A stretch of 64,000 bases of DNA from Kitasatospora viridis (lineage in GTDB: Bacteria; Actinomycetota; Actinomycetes; Streptomycetales; Streptomycetaceae). The stretch is from positions 5,237,001 through 5,301,000 of the forward strand of contig NZ_VIWT01000001.1 of the NCBI RefSeq assembly GCF_007829815.1, given 5' to 3'. The notes beneath the pieces were generated by a model. It ran no database searches, was not told the origin of the DNA, and worked only from the letters and a program-made list of their open reading frames with translations. Made by a program: the position numbers and the translations under genes. This document shows, piece by piece, positions 28,101 through 37,000 of the stretch (position 1 is its first letter; each line of letters begins with the position of its first letter).

Positions 28101-29224
28101 CCGCCCTGCCCGAGCTCGCCGTCCCACCGTCGGACGAGTCCTGGGCCCCGACCCCTGCGGTGGCCCTCGCCAGAACCGTCCACCAGGAGCTCGACGCCGT
28201 CGAAGAGTCCGACCGTCCCTGGGAACTGATCCAGCAGAAGATCACTGCCGAACACAAGATCCTCACCGACGCGCTCGCCCGCCACGGCCACTCGGTCGGC
28301 ATGACCCTGCACGAGGGCGTCATGATCGTCGACGTCGTCTTCCAGGGCCGCACCCACGACGTCCCGGCGCTGACCTCCTCGCTGCGCGAGGAGGTCGAGC
28401 AGCGAGCCCGCCTGCTCTCCGCCAAGGAGCGCGAACTGCTGGAGAACCACCTGGTCGGCGAGGTGGCCGGGGCCCTGCAGGAGTTGATCGCCGGTGCCGA
28501 GGAGCAGGTCCAGGCGATGAACCGGGACCTGGCGGACCGTCCGACCTCCACCGGCATGACGCTGCGTCTGCTGTGGCAGCCCGCGAAGGACGCACCCCAG
28601 GGACTCGAAGCCGTCCGCACCCGCCTGCTGCGCCAGTCCTCCGACGCCTGGCGACCGGCTGACCGTGCCCTGGTGGGGGAGTTCCTGCAGGCCAGGATCG
28701 GGCAGGACCGTGCCGACCACCCCGGCGATTCGTGGGCCGACCAGCTCAACCGCGCGCTCGACTACCGGAGCTGGCACACGTTCACCATCCAGCGCCGGCA
28801 GGACGGCCAATGGAAGCCCGCCACCGGCCCGGCCTCCGGCGGCGAGCGGGTGCTGGCAGCCTCCGTGCCGCTGTTCGCCGCGGCCTCCTCGCACTACTCC
28901 TCGGGCAGCCCGCACGCACCCCGCCTGATCGCCCTCGACGAGGCCTTCGCCGGCGTGGACGACGACTCCCGCGCCAAGTGCCTGGGCCTGCTCGCCTCCT
29001 TCGACCTCGACGTGGTGATGACCAGCGAACGAGAATGGGCCTGCTACCCGACCGTCCCCGGTATCGGGATCGCGCAGCTGACCCGCCGTGAGGGCATCGA
29101 CGCGGTCCTCGTCACCCCTTGGCGCTGGGACGGGCGCGAGCGGGTGCGCGAGCAGCAGGCGGTGCCGTTCGTGCCCCCGAAGGCCGCAACATCCGAGCAG
29201 CCCACCCTGCTCGGGGAGGACTGA
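25124..29224 (+). CDS. jetC: Wadjet type II JetC, SMC-like ATPase (TIGR02680 family)
   Basis: 1,366 residues, the motor of the plasmid-restricting complex. Walker A (RGNNGTGKSK) is near residue 40. Residues about 280-1130 are long coiled coil rich in Ala, Glu and Arg, interrupted near 590-720 by a more globular region that may be the hinge. The C-terminal head has the signature GPASGGERVL near 1236 and Walker B LIALDEAFAGVDDD near 1267. The layout and length fit TIGR02680. JetC is thought to extrude loops on circular DNA until JetD cuts it. The gene overlaps jetB by 4 bp and is 4 bp upstream of jetD. Confidence 0.94.
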   Translation: MTLPQPSKTRWQPLRAGLVDIFYYDAEEFRFHDGRLLLRGNNGTGKSKVLALTLPFLLDGELAPNRVEPDGDRAKRMEWNLLLGGKHPNDERTGYTWLEFGRIGEDGTAQYRTIGCGLKAVKGRGIAKHWFFTTALRIGPDLPLLSPTRVPYTRERLRDALQGHGLVHDTATDYRRAVDEQLFGLGQSRYEALVTLLIQLRQPQLSKRPDEKLLSKALTESLPPLDPVLVGEVAEAFRGLDEERQALAALSEASGAAASFLAHYRRYARIAAKRQAGVLRVAHSRYEHLGRDLGEAEKEHTTAEEELAQAEARLGVLEDDRVRLTAARDALNRSPEMDAARELEQAARTAGTLRRAALDRVAAQQTAERTAADWNRRSAAALAQTAADQDVLDQAGDAAHHCAEDAGLDHAPVVEALARDHSPYQDTQRTGERAVERRRQAVTGLAELLTTVDRADDRAREARTEADRRASDLEAGRERAALAAEAVADRGTELVADFRAWSTSTAELLLADPEQALAALEGWTETLAGPNPAVEAAALAHREHAARLTRQETELDAERAAAARERDAVNEEIARLESGGHDAPPAPHTRDQESRTGRPGAPLWRAVDFTADVPAADRAGIEAALEAAGLLDAWLTPDGALLAADTHDAVLLPDGPARGTSLAAVLRPAVDRADPRAAALGDEAVSAVLASIALGADAQHPSWVAVDGRYRLGALAGSWSKPAAHFIGEGSREAARRARLAELADRRAGLVDALTTLDEQRAAVRDRAAVLAAELRSLPTDQPLREAHARHGHEAEAVRRLSERQAQAQELAVTSQEAASEAAARAEEYASDTGLTATRQCLDEVREALSGYRAALAALLPAATARARSAADAAEAAAEARTSGQALTEAAEAAEQARRTAEAATERHRVLGETVGADVEVLFRRLAETDAALERRDVAEKTTRVARDAALSARARAEGRRSEIRARITEATTERDRAVTALRAFAATGLLATALPELAVPPSDESWAPTPAVALARTVHQELDAVEESDRPWELIQQKITAEHKILTDALARHGHSVGMTLHEGVMIVDVVFQGRTHDVPALTSSLREEVEQRARLLSAKERELLENHLVGEVAGALQELIAGAEEQVQAMNRDLADRPTSTGMTLRLLWQPAKDAPQGLEAVRTRLLRQSSDAWRPADRALVGEFLQARIGQDRADHPGDSWADQLNRALDYRSWHTFTIQRRQDGQWKPATGPASGGERVLAASVPLFAAASSHYSSGSPHAPRLIALDEAFAGVDDDSRAKCLGLLASFDLDVVMTSEREWACYPTVPGIGIAQLTRREGIDAVLVTPWRWDGRERVREQQAVPFVPPKAATSEQPTLLGED

Positions 29225-29228
29225 CCCG

Positions 29229-30485
29229 GTGACAGACCTGCCCCGGCTGCGCCGACTGCTCGGTGGCCCGGAAACCGCCTGGCTGGTCGAGCGGGTCCGC
29301 GAACGGATCGCCGCTGGGCGCTCGCTGGACACCGCCGCGGTCCTGGCCGCCGCTTCGGCCGAGCAGCGCCGCGCGATCGAGCTACTGCTCGGTCGGCGGC
29401 TGCGGGCCGGCCGGTCGCTGTCGGTGCCGCTGACCGAGGTCGACCGGGTGCTGCGCGAATCACTGGCCTGCCCCGACGGGTTGGCGGTCGCTGTCGTCCT
29501 CCTCACCGGGCCGGTCGCTGATCGGCGAGCCGCGGCCCGGGCATCGGCCGAGGCGTGGGAGGCGGCACTCGCACCGCTAGACGCCGCCTGCGACCGGCCC
29601 GCACTCGCCGACTGGCGGGCCGGGCTGGTCTCCACCGGCCTGCTCAAACGCCTGGCCGGCTCGGACCCTGGAGCGGCCCGGCAACTGGCCGACCACGCTG
29701 CCCGCGTCCTCGCCGAGCTGCCTGCCGACCCGGCGGCCGCGCTGACCGTGCCTGTGCTCGCCGCACGCTGCCTGTCAGACGCCCACGCACTCGACGAGGG
29801 GCGCCCGCTGGCCGCGCTCGTCCGCTCCGCCGTCAAGGCACTCGCCGACCTACCGGACCTCGCGACCACCGGGGCCGAGGGCCGCCGTACTCTGTGGGCC
29901 GCCGTCGGCGTGGCCGTCGACGACCTCTCCTCACGCGTACTCACCCTGGGCCTACCCGGTACGGACCGGGGCGTCACCGGCCGGGTCCTCGCCGCCGCGC
30001 GGGAGGACGGCGAGCCGTGCGTCCTGACGCTGCGCCAACTCGTCCGACCCGACTGCGAGCTCGGGGACGCCGGCCCACTGGTCCGAGTCTGCGAGAACCC
30101 GGCCGTGGTTGCGGCGGCGGCCGCCACCCTCGGCACCGACTGCCCGCCGCTGGTCTGTGTGGAGGGGAACGTCTCGCTGGCGGCCCGGGCCCTCCTCCCC
30201 CGACTGACCGCCCAGGGCAGCTGTCTCGCCTACCACGGCGACTTCGACTGGGGCGGCGTCCGCATCGCCGCGAGCATCCTGGCCATGCCCGGTACCGCCC
30301 CCTGGCGCTACGACGCCACCGCGTACCTCGCCGCCGTGAACAACGGCCTCGGCAGCCCGCTCGCAACGGGCACCTCCTCGCCCACCCCGTGGAACCCACC
30401 CCTGCGAGAGGCCATCCTGCGGCACAGCACACGGGTCGAGGAGGAACTCCTGATCGACGACCTGCTGGCCGACCTGCACGGGTAG
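29229..30485 (+). CDS. jetD: Wadjet type II JetD (DUF2399, Toprim-like nuclease)
   Basis: 418 residues from the GTG at 29229, 4 bp after the jetC stop; the longer open frame from 29088 lies inside jetC and is not protein-like. The C-terminal half is Toprim-like: the glutamate of VCENPAVV near residue 289 and the D-x-D of YHGDFDWGG near 338 are the expected metal ligands and are intact. The N-terminal half is the helical arm that binds the JetABC complex. JetD is the endonuclease that cleaves small circular DNA trapped by the complex. With jetA-C it completes the operon. Confidence 0.93.
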   Translation: MTDLPRLRRLLGGPETAWLVERVRERIAAGRSLDTAAVLAAASAEQRRAIELLLGRRLRAGRSLSVPLTEVDRVLRESLACPDGLAVAVVLLTGPVADRRAAARASAEAWEAALAPLDAACDRPALADWRAGLVSTGLLKRLAGSDPGAARQLADHAARVLAELPADPAAALTVPVLAARCLSDAHALDEGRPLAALVRSAVKALADLPDLATTGAEGRRTLWAAVGVAVDDLSSRVLTLGLPGTDRGVTGRVLAAAREDGEPCVLTLRQLVRPDCELGDAGPLVRVCENPAVVAAAAATLGTDCPPLVCVEGNVSLAARALLPRLTAQGSCLAYHGDFDWGGVRIAASILAMPGTAPWRYDATAYLAAVNNGLGSPLATGTSSPTPWNPPLREAILRHSTRVEEELLIDDLLADLHG

Positions 30486-30552
30486 ACCACTCGGCCCGGG
30501 GACGATCAGCCTGTCGCGGCGGCGTACGGCTTTCGGGCAGCCCCTACGACTC

Positions 30553-30638
30553 CGGAAAGCAGAAAGTGCTGGTTGAGATGAATCTCAACCAGCACTTGGG
30601 TGTAAGCCGTGGGCTTACGGTCGTGTCCGAGGGGGGAC
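30553..30638. repeat. Distal attachment-site repeat: terminator hairpin plus tRNA-Leu 3' end
   Basis: Two blocks match the region beside tRNA-Leu at 48.8 kb in the same orientation: 47 identical bases (30553-30599 with 48746-48792) and 16 identical bases (GTGTCCGAGGGGGGAC, 30623-30638 with 48817-48832) that form the 3' end of the tRNA. The first block contains a 16-bp inverted repeat (30564-30579 with 30582-30597). This is what remains when an element integrates at a tRNA 3' end: the distal junction keeps only the tRNA tail and its terminator. Confidence 0.85.
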
Positions 30639-30973
30639 ACGCACCGTTGCCCCACGGCGGTCGGGGGTGGTGGGGGTGCTGATGCTGGCGTGACCAGTGG
30701 ACCGGCGCCAACTGGTGGCAAGCACACGCCGTCGTCGCAGCCCAGCGGCTTTCTGGGCTGCGACGGCAGCCTCTCTGGGGCTGGCCAGCGGAAGTCGACG
30801 GCGCGCCATGTATGCGGGAATGAACTCGTTCGCGAACTCTGGCCGACGCAACTTGTGGGCCATCACGTGGCACCAATGAATTACTAGAAGCATAAAACGC
30901 CTGAAGATGAAGCACGCCACGCAGGGCTGGCCGCAGCAACTTCGCCAAGCTTCGGACAGTCACCCTTTCAATC
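30639..30973. other. Noncoding stretch inside the left end of the island
   Basis: Short open frames here have poor codon use and no recognisable homology. I see no tRNA, repeat or clear promoter beyond the att repeat. The final 15 bp are the untranslated tail of the repeat-protein gene. Confidence 0.5.
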
Positions 30974-32371
30974 TCAGCAGGTCAGTCGAGGAACCCCTGC
31001 GGCGTCGAGCAGCTGATTCATGAGGGGCTGAGGCAGTGCCGGATTGGCTGCTGCCCGAATCGAGGTCTGCGAATCCTCGTCTCCGAGCAGTTCTACCATC
31101 CGCCCATAAGGCAGGTTCGGGTGCGAGGCGACAGCACGCCGAAATCGGACATCGGAATCGTGACTGAGGCGCAGCAACAATTCGGCCGGAGCCTCGGGGT
31201 CATGTGTAGCGAGATAGCGTTGTGACGACTCGGGAGCATCGCCGAATCGTCGCGCGAGACCGACGCGCGGGAAGTTTGGATGATCCAGAAGCATGCCACT
31301 CAGCGGACTAGCCCAACGGCAAAAAGTTGTGAGAACAACCTCACCATCGACGGTGGGTTGGTTCTCACAGAGCAGGATGCACACCGGGAAGTCGTCATCG
31401 CGGCCAAGGAGATCAATAACGTCCTGAGGCAGATGCTTGTTACAGGCGGCGCTGCGACGAAGCAGCGTGTTCGTGGACGCTGCGCACCTCCGTAGCATCT
31501 CGACGTCAGTCGAATCAAGAACCCAAGGCACCGCTCCGATTCGATCGGATTCCGACACGTGATAGTCGATCTCTGCGCGCTGCGCCTCTGTCAGGTCCGG
31601 TCGAGAAGCAAACTGTAGACGTACTGTGGGCTCCAGGTCGTCAGCAAGAAGACGTGCAGTGTCCAGCGAAACCGTTGGATTGCCGGCAATGGCAGCGCGT
31701 TCATGTTTGTCACCAGTTTCGGCCAAGCGCCGCGCTGTCACTGGGTGCAATTCGGCCCTCATGAGCACCTGGGCGCGCTGGACAGGCACGTCATCCGTGA
31801 ATAGAAGATACAGATCAGTGGCGTCGGCATCATGGATGCTGGCCTCCTTTGCAGCATCGCCCCGCACGGAGTATGCAGCATCCATCAACAGCAGCCTGCG
31901 ACGCTCAGGATCGAGATACTTCCAGGCTCGACATGCAGCACGGCGCCGCTGGGGGTCGGCGTCCAACGCCAACTCGGCTAGTGCACGGGAAGGCGGGAGG
32001 CTCTCCTCCGCTCGTGCGCGTACCTGTGCATCCTGGTCGCGAAGCAAGGCGCGCTGGGCCCACTCCGGCAATGAATCCACTGGGCTCCTAAACCACCGCG
32101 GTCCAATTGCCACTGCGGCCCTAACCGTCGGATCAGGATCATTCACAAGCCGTGCTCGTAAATCGCCGGAAGCGTATTTGCTCTCCGCGAATGCCGCACG
32201 CAATGCCGCGTGTTGAGAAGTCACGATCCCATCGACGACCTGATCGGGCAGCAAGCGCCAGGCCAGGGTTTCCCAGATGCTCGATGCCTCATCGGAAAGC
32301 AATCGCAGGAGCACGCTCGCAGGAGCTGCCGGATTTTTGACGATTCCACGGATCATCTCAGAGCTCTTCAT
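30974..32371 (-). CDS. LRV/HEAT-like repeat protein, candidate immunity protein
   Basis: 465 residues made of recurring units of about 24 residues of the form N-P-x-L-P-x-x-x-x-x-x-L-x-x-D-x-D-x-x-V-R (for example near 75-95, 225-250, 390-440), typical of leucine-rich-repeat-variant or HEAT-like solenoids. There is no signal peptide, so it should be cytoplasmic. It begins 13 bp after the orphan toxin-tip frame, on the same strand, the usual place for an immunity gene. Immunity is an inference from position; a general scaffold role is possible. The ATG at 32371 follows a weak GGGG. Base composition is lower in GC than the surrounding chromosome. Confidence 0.7.
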   Translation of the reverse strand: MKSSEMIRGIVKNPAAPASVLLRLLSDEASSIWETLAWRLLPDQVVDGIVTSQHAALRAAFAESKYASGDLRARLVNDPDPTVRAAVAIGPRWFRSPVDSLPEWAQRALLRDQDAQVRARAEESLPPSRALAELALDADPQRRRAACRAWKYLDPERRRLLLMDAAYSVRGDAAKEASIHDADATDLYLLFTDDVPVQRAQVLMRAELHPVTARRLAETGDKHERAAIAGNPTVSLDTARLLADDLEPTVRLQFASRPDLTEAQRAEIDYHVSESDRIGAVPWVLDSTDVEMLRRCAASTNTLLRRSAACNKHLPQDVIDLLGRDDDFPVCILLCENQPTVDGEVVLTTFCRWASPLSGMLLDHPNFPRVGLARRFGDAPESSQRYLATHDPEAPAELLLRLSHDSDVRFRRAVASHPNLPYGRMVELLGDEDSQTSIRAAANPALPQPLMNQLLDAAGVPRLTC

Positions 32372-32386
32372 TAGCGCCCCATAGGA

Positions 32387-32845
32387 TTATGGTATGTCGG
32401 CGAACGGATTTGGTCCACCAATCCATGTGATGCTGTCTCGGACCGACTTAGGTGCCGCTTTGATCTGCCCCAACTCCCATCCCGTGAACTGATCCGACGG
32501 GTTGCCTGCAAGGTCGCTTGCACGCATACTATAAGCCCATTCTCTTGCGCCTGATGATCCTCCTTCGACATCGCTGAGGTCAAATACGAGGTTCGTACCA
32601 CTATCCGGCTTCAGGGCAGCTCTGAAATGATTGAAGAAGTCAGCGTAGTCACCAGCCGGCCCGGGCCCGCCAAAGCCGTCGGAGTAATCATGGAACGACA
32701 CCGCGCCGGGATCACTGCCGAACTTATGTCCCGCAATTAGTTGGGCCAAATTATCGCCATCGACTCCGAGCACGATCGTCGAAGGACCACAGCCAGCATT
32801 ATGGACGAGGACAGGTGTGCTGCCTGCGACCACATAGTACGTGTG
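32387..32845 (-). pseudogene. Orphan Rhs C-terminal toxin tip with HINT remnant
   Basis: The translated frame from 32845 reads HTYYVVAGSTPVLVHN, nearly identical to the HINT end HTYYVLAGNTPVLVHN of the main Rhs protein, followed by about 136 residues of different sequence ending GGPNPFADIP. A stop codon lies in frame 48-50 bp upstream of this match, so it cannot be part of a full Rhs gene. A GTG at 32833 could allow expression of a 148-residue product. This is the expected form of a displaced tip kept for swapping into the rhs gene by recombination across the shared HINT sequence. I do not recognise the toxin fold. A partner immunity gene follows. Confidence 0.75.
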
Positions 32846-33570
32846 ATAGGCGACTCCTTGCTGACTGCATTTTCGCAGGTGAGTGGCAATCTACCGGTCC
32901 GTCAAGGTCCGTGGAAGTGCACTGCTGTCCGACCCTGTTGCCGTCAGCGTTGCCGTCAGAGGTCTACACCAGTCGCGGTTTCGAGGCAGGCTGCAGTGAG
33001 AGCGGTGGAGCGGGCTTTGCTTGGTGTCCCGCCCGGGTTGGGGCCGGGCATGGTCAGGGGGCTGTAAGCTTGGCTGCGATCTCGGGCAGGCTTTGGGCCT
33101 GCCTTCAATTTGGCCGAGTGGCCCTCTGGCCTTGCCCGACGCGGACCCCGGCCCGGGTAGTGAGTAGAGCACGCTTCGCCGCCCGCCCCGTGCCTGAGCA
33201 CCGAGCCTCGCCATGGTGCGTCAGTGCTGGGCCACCCTGCCGACGGCGAGCCCGTCGGCCCTCCGGTCAGCATCAGCCCGGAGATGCGACTCGGATACTG
33301 GCCGATCCCGCCTTCCCTGGCTGGCCCCATCATTGGGCCTGCTGTCAGGCCACCACCGGGCGCATCTGGAGCGCGTAGGTGATTCCTCGGCTAGAACCTG
33401 CTCGATCTCCTGGAGCAGTCAAACCTCTTCGCTAACCTTTTCAGACACCAGAGAGAGTTCTTGGCAGCCCAGGCCGAGACCTGACCTGTCCCAGCGGGAA
33501 GCGAATCCGGCATCGATAGGATTCGGGAGAATCCACAGGCCCACCCCCTGAGGCTATTCCGACGCGCCAG
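32846..33570. other. Noncoding or decayed stretch between two toxin-immunity modules
   Basis: About 725 bp with several open frames on both strands but none with convincing codon use, a good start or recognisable motif. Probably a scar of earlier cassette insertion. No tRNA, CRISPR or IS ends seen. Confidence 0.5.
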
Positions 33571-33619
33571 ATGGGCTGGGATGCGCCGCCGCGTTGCACG
33601 GCGGCCCATCCCAGCCCAT
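33571..33619 (-). terminator. 20-bp hairpin terminator after the immunity gene
   Basis: Arms 33571-33590 and 33600-33619 pair with one mismatch around a 9-nt loop. The hairpin starts at the last base of the immunity stop codon and ends the rhs-immunity transcript. Confidence 0.75.
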
Positions 33620-34032
33620 TAACAGGTTAGATCTCGACCGGTCTCCCCCATGATTCTTTCGATCAGCCCCGCAAGACACCTGGCGGCTTCTCTTGGGTCC
33701 TGCGTAACCAGGAGCTCCCGAGCGTCACGGGGCCATGCTTTCGAGCGAACGGTGTACGACCCATCGGATCCAACTGCGACAGCCGGCCACTGCTCCTCTA
33801 CTGGGGCTTTCCATGCCTCATCGTCACGAAACACCACTAGGCTATTTACAGAGGTACTAGGAAACACCCTGCGAAGAGTCGGAATTTCTGCAGCCGCCCG
33901 CAGAAGCGGCCAAAAAAGCGGACCGAACCAGTCATTTTCGCCGTGTGGCGGCTTGTGCGTATCGAGTAGATATCTCCAGTCGGACTCCGGACCTTCCACT
34001 GTCACTGTTAGATCCTTCCCAGTCGCTAGCAT
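33619..34032 (-). CDS. Candidate immunity protein of the Rhs toxin tip
   Basis: 137 residues from the ATG at 34032, which overlaps the rhs stop in the string ATGCTAG, so translation is coupled to the toxin gene. A longer frame from 34086 exists but would run inside the toxin tip. The protein is acidic and soluble, without signal or membrane segments, as expected for a cytoplasmic antidote. Its sequence (e.g. ENDWFGPLFWPLL, ARELLVTQDP) matches no family I can name. The immunity role rests on position and overlap. Low GC, like the toxin tip. Confidence 0.7.
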   Translation of the reverse strand: MLATGKDLTVTVEGPESDWRYLLDTHKPPHGENDWFGPLFWPLLRAAAEIPTLRRVFPSTSVNSLVVFRDDEAWKAPVEEQWPAVAVGSDGSYTVRSKAWPRDARELLVTQDPREAARCLAGLIERIMGETGRDLTC

Positions 34033-37000
34033 GGCGCCGACCCGTTGAGGAATGTGGTTGCTGCTCGCACTCCAGCACTGCCGCAAATATGTTGCAGCTC
34101 AATCGATGTCGGCAATCCAGGCGCCGTCCTTCCAGCGATTACTCCCTCAACATCCTGCACACCTTGAAGGTTAAAGCTAATCTTGCCGCCCCCTGAAACG
34201 ACCCTATCGATCATGGACCTAAGTGCAGTGTCACTCCAGGAGCCATTGGGAAAGAGATCCGCGAACTGAGGATCCTTCCATATCACCGCCCCCTGCTCCC
34301 CAGCGAATTGCGCCAGGTTCGCGCCGCTTGCCCTCTCCTGCGTCAACCCGAGTGCGAGATGGGTGCCGCAAGGACCATCCGAATTGTGCACAAGGACTGG
34401 CGTATTTCCGGCGAGTACATAGTACGTGTGGATCTGGGCTACGGTCAGGTTGTGGGTGACCAGATCGCCGTGACGGTTGTGTACTGACACCACTTCGGTC
34501 GTGCTGCTGTCCGGGCGCCGGAGCTGCTCGCCTGGCTTGAGCTGACTGGCGTCAACCCATTTGCCCTCGGTGACGTCCCAGAACGGGTGGTGCCAAGTCG
34601 TGGTGAGAGCCCCGGTAGTGGTGCCGTGCGGGTCCTGGATTGCCAGGTCGGTCAGGTCCTGGTCGTCAGGGGTTGTGATGGTTGCGGTGACCGGCTCGGC
34701 CTTGGTCTGGCCACTCTGCGGGTCCGTCGCCAGGACGTGGTCGCCCACGCGAACCTGGTCGATGGGTTTGCTGCTGCCGTCCGCAAGGACGACTTGGGTG
34801 TTGCCTGGGAAGCTGTTGGTGGTGCAGCCGGCTAGTTGTTCAACGATCGACCTCTCCCCGTCCGCAGCGAGTCCCCCGGCAGCGTCCGCTGCCGCGCCGA
34901 CTGCGTCGGCTCCGCGGAGGGCCTCCGCCACCTTTCCAAGCCCTGCCGGAACCGCCAACAGCGCGACGTCGACCACCGCGGCGGTGCAGTTCTTGCCGTG
35001 GCCCACGCAGTCGATGACATCGGCGATGCCGAACGGATCGCGACCGGTCATGTTGCCGCCGAGCAATCCGACTTTGCTGGCGGCGTTGCAGAAGTTGTCG
35101 ACCGGTGAGGGCGACTGCGGATCATCGAAGCCGCCATCGCAGACGCCCTGGGCCCACACCGTCAGGTTGTGGCCGTAGTCCTTGGAGTCCGTCTCGGCCC
35201 TCGCGTCGAGCTCCTTCTGGCTGGGGACCCGGACGCCCCAGATGTAGATGTCGCCCTTGTCTTCCTTGTAGGGGACGTCGTAGGGGTTCTTGGCGGTCGA
35301 GGTGGTGACGTGGGCCGGCTGTCCGAAGGTCAGGCTCTGGGACGGGATTCCGCTGCCGTCGGCTACGTATCGGACGGGTGTGCCGCCTGTGCCGGTGCCG
35401 CCGATGGGGGTGCCGGCTCCGCAGATGTCGGCGGGGCAGGTGCCGTTGGGGTCGCTGAGGTTGGTCGGGTCGTTGTCCCCGTAGGCGTAGCCGTTCCACT
35501 GCTGGGGGTCGGCGTCGGCGATGACGGGGTCGGGGTTGAGGAAGCGTCCGGTGGCCGGCTGGTACTCGCGGGCTCCCAGGTTGGTCAGGCCGGTCGCCGG
35601 GTCGAGGGTGCCTGCGACGAAGGCTTTGTCCCCGGACCAGGTGCCGGTGGCGGGTTGGGTGCCGCGCGGGTTGCCGAAGGGGTCGCTGAGTCGGCGGGTG
35701 ACGGTTTGTGCGGCGTCGTTGGCGATCTGGATGCTGCTGGTGCCGTGCGGGTCGGCGGCCTGGTAGACGAGGGTGCCGCCGCCGGTCGCCGCGGTGACCC
35801 GGGTGACGGTGATGCCCCCGGGCGAGCCGTAGTAGCGCACGTCGCTCGTCGAGCCGGAGCTGGTGTCGAGGGTCAGTTCGTCGGGCCCGAGGTTGACGGT
35901 GGTCTTTCCCGGGTCGCGGCGGATCAGTTGGTTGCCGTCGGCGTCGTAGAGGTAGGTGGTGCCGGCTTGTTGGCCCGTCGTGGTGGCGGAGCTGAGCTTG
36001 TCCTCGCCGTCCCAGGTCAGCGTCGTGGTGCCGCTTGTGCCGGTGACCGAGGTGGTGTTGCCGAGCGGGTCGTACTGGTAGCTCGCTGTGCTGTTCCCGG
36101 TCGCTGCGCTGGTGGTGCTGCTGAGCAGTGCGTGCGGGCCGCCGGTGCCGCCGCCGGTGTTCGGGGCGCTGGTCGGGGTGTTGAGGCTGCCGGGTGCGCC
36201 GAAGGTCTCGGTGGTGGTGATGTCTTTCGCGGTGTTGCCGGTCGGGTCGTGCTGGACCAGTGTCTTGCGGTTGCCGGTGGCGTCGTAGCCGTAGGTCTGC
36301 CAGTACGGTGCGGGGCCGCCGATGCTCAGGCTGCTGCCGCTGCCCGCAGGGCCGTTGGCGTTCGTGCAGCCTCCGATGCCGGGGACCGAGGCGGAGGCGC
36401 CCGAGCCCTGGGTGGCACCGGAGCTGTCGGTCCAGGCACCGGTGGGACGGGTGGTGGTGCCGCCGGTGTCGGTCCAGGCGTTGGTGAGCCGGCCGAGGTA
36501 GTCGTAGGTGAAGCACTGCCGATCAGTGGTCGTGGCGTCCTGGTTGTCGGTGACCGAGGTGACGGCTCCGGCGGGGTTGTAGGTGTAGCCGATCTTGTCG
36601 GCGGAGACCGTCTCGGTCTGCCGGTCGATCCAGGAGGTGATGAGGTGTCCGGTTGCCTGGTCCCACTGCTGGGTGGAGACGACCTGGTTCCCCGGTGCGC
36701 CCACGGTGGTGCGTGTCGGGCGTCCGTAGGCGTCGGTGACCACGCGGTCCACCAGGTAGTCGTTGCCCGCGGAGTCGAGCAGGCTGCCGGTGACGGTGTA
36801 GTCGTAGCCGACGGTCTCGGAGGGTAGTCCGCCGAGGGCGGGAAGCGTGGTCGTGGCCACGGTGCCGAGGACGGGGTTGTAGGTGGTGCTCGTGGTGTAG
36901 GTGCCGGCCAGGCCGCCTTCCGAGGACGGGATGGTGATGCTTGTCCCCTGCGGACGGTAGGCGGTGTCGTAGCCGGTGACGGCTTCCGTGTAGGCCTGGC

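Noticed and set aside
25079..30136. 1,685-residue open frame on the minus strand across the Wadjet operon
   Set aside because: High-GC shadow of jetC and jetD; composed of low-complexity Gly/Arg/Ala sequence with no domains.
22357..30485. Type I or III Wadjet, or MukBEF-like operon
   Set aside because: The first two genes resemble DUF2397 and DUF2398 and the SMC protein fits TIGR02680, the type II set, not DUF3375/DUF4194.
33213..33551. 112-residue plus-strand open frame between the toxin modules
   Set aside because: Poor codon use, Ser/Arg-rich composition, no ribosome site and no similarity to known proteins.
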